DNA from: Spirochaetaceae bacterium
GTDB taxonomy: Bacteria > Spirochaetota > Spirochaetia > DSM-27196 > SLST01
Direction of reading: 5' to 3'
Length of the DNA stretch: 32,284 nucleotides
Assembly (NCBI GenBank): GCA_007694025.1
Contig: RECL01000357.1
Location: 1 to 32,284, forward strand
How positions within the stretch are numbered: position 1 is the first letter of the stretch; each line of letters opens with the position of its first letter. The position numbers were made by a program, and so were the translations under genes. The notes under the pieces were generated by a model. The model was not told the DNA's origin, searched no databases, and saw only the letters and a list, made by a program, of their open reading frames with translations. This document shows positions 1-6,823 of this stretch, in pieces.

Positions 1-2
1 CG

Positions 3-197
3 ACGGTGGTGCTCACACCGCTCGGCATGAGGGCGTGGGGCGACCCCGCGAAGGCAGACCCCATGAAGGCGCGCATACCGCTCGGCCGCTTCGCGACGGT
101 CGAAGAGGTGTCGTCCACGGTGCTCTTCCTGGCCTCCGACGCCGCGTCAATGATCCACGGCCAGATGCTCCTGGTCGACGGCGGTTTCACCGCGTAG
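3..197 (+). CDS. SDR family oxidoreductase, C-terminal part (5' end outside window)
   Basis: ORF ends ...RIPLGRFATVEEVSSTVLFLASDAASMIHGQMLLVDGGFTA, the typical SDR C-terminus (R-P-G-R-x-EE-V...FLASD...G-x-x-x-x-VDGG). Confidence 0.9.
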   Translation, partial: TVVLTPLGMRAWGDPAKADPMKARIPLGRFATVEEVSSTVLFLASDAASMIHGQMLLVDGGFTA

Positions 198-302
198 GGG
201 GTGGTTCGGGTCCACGTGGGCCAGGTGGCGGCTGCACGTCGGGCGGCGGTACAGTGCATTTCAACGGCTTTACACTGACCGGCCGCTCGGGTATCCTGTA
301 TG

Positions 303-320
303 CGTACGTGACAACGTACG
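303..320. promoter_or_regulatory. Inverted repeat upstream of yefM-like antitoxin (putative autoregulatory operator)
   Basis: Perfect 7-4-7 inverted repeat CGTACGT-gaca-ACGTACG ending 14 bp before the GTG start at 335. Confidence 0.5.
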
Positions 321-334
321 TTGGGAGTCTGCCT

Positions 335-577
335 GTGGGTACGGTCAACGCGACAAACGCTCGCAAGAATCTCTATCGCCTCATTGATGACGTCAATGAA
401 TCGCACGAGCCGGTGACCATTACCGGCAAGAGTACCTCTGCTGTTCTGGTGTCTGAGCAAGACTGGAATGCGATCCAGGAGACCCTCTATCTGGCTGCCG
501 TCCCGGGCATGCGTGAGTCGATTCGCAAGGGCATGCGCGAACCGATCGAGGAGTGCTCCGAGAGCCCCGGCTGGTGA
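335..577 (+). CDS. YefM/Phd-family antitoxin
   Basis: VGTVNATNARKNLYRLIDDVNESHEPVTITGKSTSAVLVSEQDWNAIQETLYL; GTG start at 335 is in frame with the 35..577 ORF, whose upstream part looks non-coding. Confidence 0.85.
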   Translation: MGTVNATNARKNLYRLIDDVNESHEPVTITGKSTSAVLVSEQDWNAIQETLYLAAVPGMRESIRKGMREPIEECSESPGW

Positions 578-837
578 GCTATACGGTCGTCTTCACCAGG
601 CAGGCTCAAAAGGACGCACGGCAGGTTGCCCGTGCAGGGCTACGGACGAAGGCAGAAGGCATCATCGCGCTGCTCGAGCAGAATCCGTTTCAGACCCCAC
701 CCCCGTACGAGAAGCTTCTCGGTGACCTCAGCGGCGCGTACTCGAGACGGCTCACCATCCAGCACCGGATCGTGTATCAAGTCTACCAGGCCGAGCGAGT
801 CGTTAAGGTCATCCGGATGTGGACCCATTACGAGTGA
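574..837 (+). CDS. YoeB/Txe-family mRNA interferase toxin
   Basis: SYTVVFTRQAQKDARQVARAGL...PPYEKLLGDLSGAYSRRLTIQHRIVYQVYQAERVVKVIRMWTHYE; GTGA overlap with the antitoxin stop. Confidence 0.88.
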   Translation: MSYTVVFTRQAQKDARQVARAGLRTKAEGIIALLEQNPFQTPPPYEKLLGDLSGAYSRRLTIQHRIVYQVYQAERVVKVIRMWTHYE

Positions 838-842
838 TCCCG

Positions 843-1517
843 TCATAGACGCTGCGGCTCCTGTCGAAATCCTGCGCGGCCCGGTGGAGGGTTTCCTGTC
901 GGGGAACGATGCCGATCGGGAGCTCCGCGCCGTGTATCGCGAGCAGCATTCTGACCGTCTCCGCAAGCCTCCCGATGGCTCGTGCGATCAGCTCGATGCG
1001 CAGTAGACCGTCGCGTCCGGGCGGCCGGTAGACGGCCAGGTCGATATGGGTGGTATCGCCTCTCCGCTTGATCTCCCACGGTGTAAGCGAGCTTGCAGTA
1101 GCCGAAAGTAGTCTCCGGCGCTGAGCGCTGGGAGGGTGACGTTCTCGTCCCGGTGGAAGTATCCCGCCGCAACCAGTGCGATGAACGCTTCACTCTTCGA
1201 AGACGTTTCCTCATCGATTCGAGCAGCGGTTCCCAGGCATCGTCAGGATCGCGACGGACTCCGATTCCTCCCGACGCGCCGAACGGTTCCATGGGCACGA
1301 CCTCGCCGCCGGGCCGCGCCTCCAGGCCAGGGGCGTCGCCGTCTGCGTGAAAGAGGTAGAAGGTCTCCAGGTAGTTCGTGACCCTGACCCAGTGCCACGT
1401 CTCATTGGAGTCGGGGAAGAGCAGGTCTCATATCCGATCCAGACTGAGCGCGTCATGCTCGAAGCCGTCGAGCTCTTCGAGCAGCCGATAGACCGATTCC
1501 CGGTTCTGCGGTTTCAT
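843..1517 (-). pseudogene. Decayed gene of unknown function (in-frame stop plus at least two frameshifts)
   Basis: Minus strand from ATG 1517: MKPQNRESVYRLLEELDGFEHDALSLDRI*DLLFPDSNETWHWVRVTNYLETFYLFHADGD...DDAWEPLLESMRKRL, then a second frame ...SEAFIALVAAGYFHRDENVTLPALSAGDYFRLLQARLH, then a third PWEIKRRGDTTHIDLAVYRPPGRDGLLRIELIARAIGRLAETVRMLL. Confidence 0.6.
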
Positions 1518-1587
1518 ACTGGATTTCCGATGCCCATGATTCTGCTCTACCCCCGTTCCGCGGTGCTTCACTACCCGCTGGAGTCTT

Positions 1588-1977
1588 CTATTTTGACTTT
1601 GCCGGCTTGAACCTCCTGCACTCTATCGTCGGGATGAACTTGTAGTGTGTATCGTTCGCTGTCAGCAGCACTTCACCGCTCTGCACAACCGTCGCGGCAA
1701 TCAAGGCATCGGCCAGTCTCATTGAGTGGCTCAGCGCGTACTCCTGTACGTAGAACATGGCTCGTGAAGATGATTCTCTGCTGATCTGCACAATCTCTAC
1801 ATTCCACTTCTGTATCTGTTTCTGGAATGCCCGGCTCTCTGCCTTGTTCCTCATTCCCTGAACGAGTTCCATATACGTGATCACGCATATCGAGAATGGG
1901 ACCGCTTCCTCCACCGCCTTCCGTGCTCCTTCGTCCCCTCTCAGGTACCAGATCAGCACGTCGGTATCGATGATCAA
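1588..1977 (-). CDS. PIN-domain toxin (VapC-like)
   Basis: IIDTDVLIWYLRGDEGARKAVE...ICVITYMELVQGMRNK...SHSMRLADALIAATVVQSGEVLLTANDTHYKFIP; PIN acidic residues present; TTG start at 1977 is tentative. Confidence 0.88.
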   Translation of the reverse strand: MIIDTDVLIWYLRGDEGARKAVEEAVPFSICVITYMELVQGMRNKAESRAFQKQIQKWNVEIVQISRESSSRAMFYVQEYALSHSMRLADALIAATVVQSGEVLLTANDTHYKFIPTIECRRFKPAKSK

Positions 1978-2210
1978 AACGGCCGCCCTCTTCTGAGTTC
2001 TCTCACTTCTTCGTCGACAGTCAGATCTTCTGACCGATCTTTCCACATACCGAATAAGGACTCACCGGAAGCTTCGGAGGGGATAGAATCGTAGGGGACG
2101 ATCCTCGCCAGAGGTTTCCCCCGATAGGTCACAGTAACCTCGTGCCCCATGGCAACCTGTTCGATGATCTTGCCTGGCCGAATCCGGAGTTCCTTTGTTG
2201 AGACTTCCAC
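1974..2210 (-). CDS. Phd/YefM-type antitoxin paired with the PIN toxin
   Basis: MEVSTKELRIRPGKIIEQVAMGHEVTVTYRGKPLARIVPYDS; overlaps the toxin start by 4 bp. Confidence 0.85.
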   Translation of the reverse strand: MEVSTKELRIRPGKIIEQVAMGHEVTVTYRGKPLARIVPYDSIPSEASGESLFGMWKDRSEDLTVDEEVRELRRGRPF

Positions 2211-2222
2211 GGTTCGCTCCTG

Positions 2223-2250
2223 TTAGTATACACTTCGAAGTGTATACTAA
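2223..2250. promoter_or_regulatory. 28-bp perfect palindrome, putative operator of the phd/vapC-like module
   Basis: TTAGTATACACTTCGAAGTGTATACTAA equals its own reverse complement; 12 bp upstream of the antitoxin start. Confidence 0.7.
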
Positions 2251-2311
2251 TGTACCGCTGCACTCAAGTGCTCGGCCGGACTCGTTCAGGCTTCGCGGTC
2301 CGGGGGCAGTC

Positions 2312-2614
2312 TCAAGAGGCCATGTGATGCTGTCTGATCTTGCCCAGTTCCTGTCCCTTCTCTTCCATCATCAATTCAAGATCATAACGACTCTGCATGT
2401 TCATCCAGAATCCCGGGCTTGTTCCAAAGAACTTCGATAGCCTGATCGCCGTGTCCGCGGTGATCCTTCTCTTGCCCTTGATGATCGCATCTATCCGCGG
2501 CGGATCGACGTATATGCCTTTGGCCAGCGCGTACGGCGTTATACCCATGGGATCGAGAAACTCTTCTCTCAGAACCTCACCCGGCGTGGAAAGCCCTATC
2601 AGTTCCTTACTCAT
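2312..2614 (-). CDS. higA: HigA-family XRE antitoxin
   Basis: MSKELIGLSTPGEVLREEFLDPMGITPYALAKGIYVDPPRIDAIIKGKRRITADTAIRLSKFFGTSPGFWMNMQSRYDLE, a canonical HigA pattern. Confidence 0.93.
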   Translation of the reverse strand: MSKELIGLSTPGEVLREEFLDPMGITPYALAKGIYVDPPRIDAIIKGKRRITADTAIRLSKFFGTSPGFWMNMQSRYDLELMMEEKGQELGKIRQHHMAS

Positions 2615-2638
2615 ATCTTCCACCACCTCCTCGCGCGC

Positions 2639-2920
2639 TTAATGATAGTCGGTGATCTCGACCTCAAAGGCGCTCCCGTCTTCCCATCGGAAACAGACCC
2701 GCCACTGATCGTTGATGCGGATACTATATCGCCCTGCCCGGTCACCCTTCAAAGCTTCGAGACGATTGCCAGGAGGTATCCGCAAGTCGCTCAACTCGAC
2801 AGCATCTTCCAGGAATCCCAGCTTCCTCCTCGCCATTTTGAACAAATCGCTTGGGAAACCCGTCACCTGCTGTCGCTGCCAGATACGCTCCGTGAGCCCG
2901 TCCCTGAAGCCCTTGATCAT
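2639..2920 (-). CDS. higB: HigB/RelE-family toxin
   Basis: MIKGFRDGLTERIWQ...LEDAVELSDLRIPPGNRLEALKGDRAGRYSIRINDQWRVCFRWEDGSAFEVEITDYH; toxin-first order upstream of higA. Confidence 0.93.
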   Translation of the reverse strand: MIKGFRDGLTERIWQRQQVTGFPSDLFKMARRKLGFLEDAVELSDLRIPPGNRLEALKGDRAGRYSIRINDQWRVCFRWEDGSAFEVEITDYH

Positions 2921-2946
2921 GTGTAATGATAGTCAACCACACTATT

Positions 2947-2959
2947 AGTGTCAAACACT
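2947..2959. promoter_or_regulatory. Short inverted repeat upstream of higBA-like operon
   Basis: AGTGT-caa-ACACT, 26 bp upstream of the toxin start codon. Confidence 0.3.
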
Positions 2960-3010
2960 CATGCATCCGACACAGCAGCCCATAGACGCTCGCGCTGCTC
3001 GATCATCATG

Positions 3011-4615
3011 GTCTCCCGCCCCCGCGCGGGGTACACTCGGACGGTGCACTTACCGATCGGCCCGAACGCGCCCCACAGACCGCCCCGCCCCACGCCTCGC
3101 AGGCCGTCCCGCCGCGCCAGCCCCACGACGCTGATCCTGCTCGCCTTTCTAGTAATGCCGGCCGCAGCATCGGCGACGACGCTGCAGCAGCGCCCGGCCT
3201 ACCTCGACCAGCCCTCCCGGGTCGTGCTGCCCGTGGGGTACTCGCCGCGGCGCAGCTACCCCGTCTTCATTCCGTTACCCCCCACGGGCTCAAGCTCGCT
3301 GAACATGGCGCGGAGCCTCGGCCTTGATCCGGAACGGCAGACCCAGTTCATCCTGCTCCTGCCGCCGGGACGACCGCAGCGTACCGAGTATCTTCCGGAC
3401 TTCATCAGCTTCGTACAGTGGTACGAAGAGCGCCTGCTTGAAGATCTCGCCCGGCTGTTTGAGATGCACAGCGCCGATCGGGCCAGGGTCTACCTGGGCG
3501 GCTACTCGCTCGGCGGAGATCTGAGCTGGGCGCTCGCCGCCCGGAATCCCGACCGGATCGCCGGCGCCGTGATGGCCGGAACCCGTGCGTCGTACCCGGT
3601 ATCGGCCTCGACCCTCGAGCGCATGCATCAGACCGGGTTCCGCGGTGCCTTGCTCATCGGCGCGAGTGAGGAGACCGGCCGGTACAACGGCATCAACTCC
3701 GTGCGTAGCCGTTTGGAGCAGGCTGCCGTCACTCACACCTACACCGAGTACCGCGGAGGCCACACGATGCCGCCGCGGACGGTCCTGCAGGAGCAGGTCG
3801 CGTTCGTGACGGGCGTCCGGGTCGCGACTCCTCCTCAGATGGTGCCAGCGTCACAGGCCACGGGCCGCCCGCTGACCGGCCATCTGACACGGCCGACGCA
3901 GGACAGAGTCGCGCTTCGCGTCGGAGTGGTGAACATCACCGACGGTGCCTGGTGGCCGGGCCGTCACAGCGAAGCGCAGCTTAGGGTCGAGTGGCCGTGG
4001 TCGCGGTTCTACTTCCACTCGTACACCGGGTACACGGCAACGCCGGTCTCCACCGGTCTTCGACTGCGCGCGCTTCAGCAGGAGCTCGTGTTCGGCGTCG
4101 GTCCTCCCGGGACGACGACACGGTCCGGTGGGTTCTCCGCGGCCGGCGTCGGCTGGGACTGGATCCATCGTCTCGACGACGGCGCCGCGCCCGGGCGCAT
4201 CCATCTCGTCTACGTTCGTGGCGATCGGAATCTGGCGTTCGTCCCGCAGGGGTGGCACGGAGCCGACCGTGTCGACTCGCTCCTGTCGCTGCGCTACACG
4301 CTTCCGATCGGTTCGAATCTCCTCCCCCAGGAGATCCTCAACCTGCGCGCGCACTACCTGCTGCGGCTCGGCACCCGCGTTGTGATCGACGCCGCCGCCG
4401 GCGCCTACACGCTCCCGAATCTCCCGATGCAGGCCGACGCGGACGGATCGACGGGCGTCGACCACCGGCTCGAGTGGGAGGCCGGCCTCGGGCTTCGCGT
4501 ACCCAATCCGTTCCTCTGGCGGATCTCCTACCGAGGCACCGCGGCCCGAGCGCTCCCCGATGGCGCGTTCCACCACACGTCCTCCTGGCGTCTCTCGGTC
4601 GAGTACAGTTTCTAA
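3011..4615 (+). CDS. Secreted alpha/beta-hydrolase (esterase-like) fused to a probable C-terminal outer-membrane beta-barrel domain
   Basis: Signal-like TLILLAFLVMPAAASA; hydrolase part with GGYSLGGDLSWALAARNPDRIAGAV and C-terminal RGGHTMP; then ~240 aa of alternating polar/aromatic strands ending ...SSWRLSVEYSF (terminal Phe). Start is uncertain (ORF opens at 2948). Confidence 0.7.
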   Translation, partial: VSRPRAGYTRTVHLPIGPNAPHRPPRPTPRRPSRRASPTTLILLAFLVMPAAASATTLQQRPAYLDQPSRVVLPVGYSPRRSYPVFIPLPPTGSSSLNMARSLGLDPERQTQFILLLPPGRPQRTEYLPDFISFVQWYEERLLEDLARLFEMHSADRARVYLGGYSLGGDLSWALAARNPDRIAGAVMAGTRASYPVSASTLERMHQTGFRGALLIGASEETGRYNGINSVRSRLEQAAVTHTYTEYRGGHTMPPRTVLQEQVAFVTGVRVATPPQMVPASQATGRPLTGHLTRPTQDRVALRVGVVNITDGAWWPGRHSEAQLRVEWPWSRFYFHSYTGYTATPVSTGLRLRALQQELVFGVGPPGTTTRSGGFSAAGVGWDWIHRLDDGAAPGRIHLVYVRGDRNLAFVPQGWHGADRVDSLLSLRYTLPIGSNLLPQEILNLRAHYLLRLGTRVVIDAAAGAYTLPNLPMQADADGSTGVDHRLEWEAGLGLRVPNPFLWRISYRGTAARALPDGAFHHTSSWRLSVEYSF

Positions 4616-4640
4616 GCGCGGCGTGAAGCCGGGTCAAGGT

Positions 4641-4795
4641 GGGAGAGCGTCTTCACCGTCGGCCGATGTACCACCCCACCGACGATCGCGACCACGCGGC
4701 TCCCCCTCGCTCCCGCCTGGCGTTTGGGCGGCCCCGTGCTACGGAGCCGCCCAAACACGCACGCTCCCGCTACCCCCTCGTGGGCCGAACGCACG
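4641..4795. repeat. Dispersed repeat, copy 1 (interrupted by a 54-bp insertion)
   Basis: CCACCGACGATCGCGACCACGCGGCTCCCCCTCGCTCCCG...CTACCCCCTCGTGGGCCGAACGCA matches 32153-32252 except for the insertion; 38/40 identical over the core. Confidence 0.7.
4708..4770. mobile_element. 54-bp palindromic insertion flanked by 9-bp direct repeats (candidate REP/MITE-like element)
   Basis: CGCTCCCGC at 4708-4716 and 4762-4770. Between them is GTTTGGGCGGC (4722-4732) / GCCGCCCAAAC (4746-4756), a perfect 11-bp inverted repeat with 13-nt loop. Copy 2 of the host repeat lacks the insertion. Confidence 0.55.
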
Positions 4796-4873
4796 TCGCT
4801 GCCCCCGACGCACGGCGCCGTCGGTTGATCGCTGGACGCTTCCGGGATAGGATAACGCGCGCTGAGGAACCCT

Positions 4874-4963
4874 ATGGCAAAGCGTACCGCCACGAACAAC
4901 GCAAGCACCGCCAGCCTTGGCTTCCAAGCCGAGCTCTGGGCCGCCGCGGATGCGCTGCGCAAT
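4874..4963 (+). pseudogene. hsdM: Type I restriction-modification HsdM N-terminal fragment
   Basis: MAKRTATNNASTASLGFQAELWAAADALRN resembles the HsdM start (LGFE-LW-AADKLRN); homology stops there and the ORF ends at 5080. Confidence 0.7.
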
Positions 4964-5076
4964 ACTGTGAAGGCGGCCAGCGCAGCGAACTCAGGAGGAG
5001 AGCGCGACGTGAGCAGCTCCTTCTCGATACCCACTGTAGAGAACGCCGTCCGCGGCCGGCCGGAGGTCACACGACC

Positions 5077-6471
5077 ATGACCTTGGACGCGATCACCGCC
5101 TTTGCCGCCTCTGGTGAGTCCGAAACCCAGGAGTTCAAGCGCTCAACCGGGCAGCGACGGGAGGGGGCGCGGGCGTTGTGCGCGATGCTCAACTGCCGTG
5201 GTGGTCGGGTGCTCTTCGGCGTAGAGCCGAACGGGAGGGTCGTCGGACAGCAGGTGAGCGATCACACGGTCGACGAAGTCGCGCAGGAGATCCGGGGAAT
5301 CGAGCCGCCGGTGTTTCCGGCTATCGATCGTATCGCGGTCGAAGGCGGACGCGAGGTACTCGCGGTGTCCGTTACCGCGGGCCACAGCCAGCCCTACACC
5401 CATCACGGGCGGGCGTACCGGCGCGTCGGCACGACAAACCAGCCGATGTCGCGTGAGGAGTACAACCGCGTCCTTGTCGAACGGCTGCACGCAGAGTCGC
5501 GCTGGGAGATCGAGGTTGCGACCGGCTGGTCGGCGGCCGACCTCGACGCGGAGGAGATCCGGCGGACGCTGGAAGAAGGCATCCGTCTCGGCCGCATCGG
5601 CGATCCGGGTACCCGAGAGCCGGAAGCAATCCTGCGGGGGCTGGGCCTCATGAAGAAGGATGCTCTTCTGCGCGCCGCGGTCGTGCTCTTCGGCCGTGCG
5701 GACCGGCTGTTGCCCGGCTATGTGCAGTGTCTTCTGCGAGTCGCGCGGTTCAGAGGGAGAGAGAAGGCCGAGTTCATCGACAATAGGCAGTTTCACGGGC
5801 ACGCGTTCGATCTCTTCCAGCGGGCGCAACGATTCCTCCTGGACCACATGTCGATCGCCGGCCACTTCGAGCCCGGGCGTATGGAACGCGTCGATGAACC
5901 TGCGTACTCGCCCCTCGCGTTCCGCGAAGCGATCGCCAACGCGATCTGCCACCGTGATTACGCGAACGGCGGGAGCTCAATCGGCGTCGCTGTCTACGAC
6001 GACCGTATGGAGGTGAGCTCGTCCGGGGCACTTCACTTCGGCTTCACACCGCGTTCGCTCTTCGAGCCCCACGAGTCCCGGCCGTGGAACCCGCTCATAG
6101 CCAGCGTCTTCTATCGGCGTGGCATCATCGAAACCTGGGGTCAAGGGACGCTCAGGATGGCCGCCTGGTCGGTAGAGGCTGGTCTCCCAAAGCCCGAGAT
6201 CCTCGAGATCCCCGGCGCGGTCGTAGTACGGTTCGTCGCGAGGACGACAGGGAAAACGACAGGGAAAACGACAGGGAAAACGACAGGGAAAACTCCGCTC
6301 GCGGTCCTTCAGCTGCTCGCCAACGACCCCACTCTGACTGTGCCCCAGCTTGCCGCACACTTGGAGAGGTCGGAGCTCACGATCCATCGGGCGATCCGGT
6401 CGCTGCGTGAATCCGAGCGCCTTATTCGCATCGGCCCTGCCAAGGGTGGCCACTGGGAGGTGATCGACTGA
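5077..6471 (+). CDS. AlbA_2/Schlafen-like ATP-binding transcriptional regulator (COG2865-like)
   Basis: ESETQEFKRSTGQRREGARALCAMLNCRGGRVLFGVEPNGRVVGQ; SPLAFREAIANAICHRDYANGGSSIGVAVYDDRMEVSSSGAL; C-terminal winged helix LLANDPTLTVPQLAAHLERSELTIHRAIRSLRE. Confidence 0.9.
   Translation: MTLDAITAFAASGESETQEFKRSTGQRREGARALCAMLNCRGGRVLFGVEPNGRVVGQQVSDHTVDEVAQEIRGIEPPVFPAIDRIAVEGGREVLAVSVTAGHSQPYTHHGRAYRRVGTTNQPMSREEYNRVLVERLHAESRWEIEVATGWSAADLDAEEIRRTLEEGIRLGRIGDPGTREPEAILRGLGLMKKDALLRAAVVLFGRADRLLPGYVQCLLRVARFRGREKAEFIDNRQFHGHAFDLFQRAQRFLLDHMSIAGHFEPGRMERVDEPAYSPLAFREAIANAICHRDYANGGSSIGVAVYDDRMEVSSSGALHFGFTPRSLFEPHESRPWNPLIASVFYRRGIIETWGQGTLRMAAWSVEAGLPKPEILEIPGAVVVRFVARTTGKTTGKTTGKTTGKTPLAVLQLLANDPTLTVPQLAAHLERSELTIHRAIRSLRESERLIRIGPAKGGHWEVID
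6244..6291 (+). repeat. 12-bp x 4 perfect tandem repeat encoding (TTGK)4
   Basis: ACGACAGGGAAA repeated four times in frame between the ATPase-like part and the winged helix of the 5077-6471 gene. Confidence 0.97.
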
Positions 6472-6578
6472 GCAACTTCACCGAATCCATCGCCGAAGAC
6501 GCCACCCTCGCCTCGCTCGAAGCGCTCGGCTACACGGTGCTGAATGGCCCGGAGATCGCTGCGGGCGAACCCAGATGA
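6468..6578 (+). pseudogene. hsdR: Type I restriction HsdR N-terminal fragment
   Basis: SNFTESIAEDATLASLEALGYTVLNGPEIAAGEP then stop; matches the common HsdR start pattern. Confidence 0.75.
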
Positions 6579-6700
6579 TGGGGACCAGCAGAACCTATCT
6601 TGATCGGCTGCTCGATCCGGACAATCCGTCGGTGACGCTGCTTACTCTGCAATCTGCGGCGCTCTCCCTCGGCAGGAAGCTGAAGGTCAGATCGCACAGT
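6575..6700 (+). pseudogene. XRE-family antitoxin C-terminal fragment
   Basis: MGTSRTYLDRLLDPDNPSVTLLTLQSAALSLGRKLKV resembles HTH antitoxins (SR-LDRLLDPDN-SVTL-TL--AA-ALGR-L); no complete HTH upstream. Confidence 0.65.
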
Positions 6701-6714
6701 CCGCGCGGTCGGTC

Positions 6715-6810
6715 ACGTTCATCGTCTCGAGGTAGCTCGAGCGTCTCGAAGACACGGTCGATCTGGTCGGGGTGCTCGCGCAGACAGTCGATCACCGCCA
6801 TGCCCAGCCG
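6715..6810 (-). pseudogene. Acetyl esterase (AXE1) internal fragment, paralogous to the gene at 10946-11944
   Basis: Minus-strand AVIDCLREHPDQIDRVFETLELP versus AAVNDYLREHPDQIDRVFETLSYF; DNA similarity to 11150-11240. Confidence 0.75.
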
Positions 6811-6823
6811 CGTCGGACGGTGA

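Noticed and set aside
35-334. N-terminal extension of the antitoxin ORF
   Set aside because: Overlaps the SDR gene and intergenic DNA; residues are unlike an antitoxin. GTG 335 is the better start.
3851-4576. 241-aa minus-strand ORF opposite the hydrolase-barrel gene, with similar shadows at 5143-5952, 10829-11554, 18354-19031, 24862-25587 and 30172-30996
   Set aside because: Antisense shadow ORFs caused by high GC third positions; composition is not protein-like.
4639-5076. N-terminal extension of the AlbA_2 regulator ORF
   Set aside because: Spans the dispersed repeat and the HsdM fragment in another frame; ATG 5077 gives the normal domain start.
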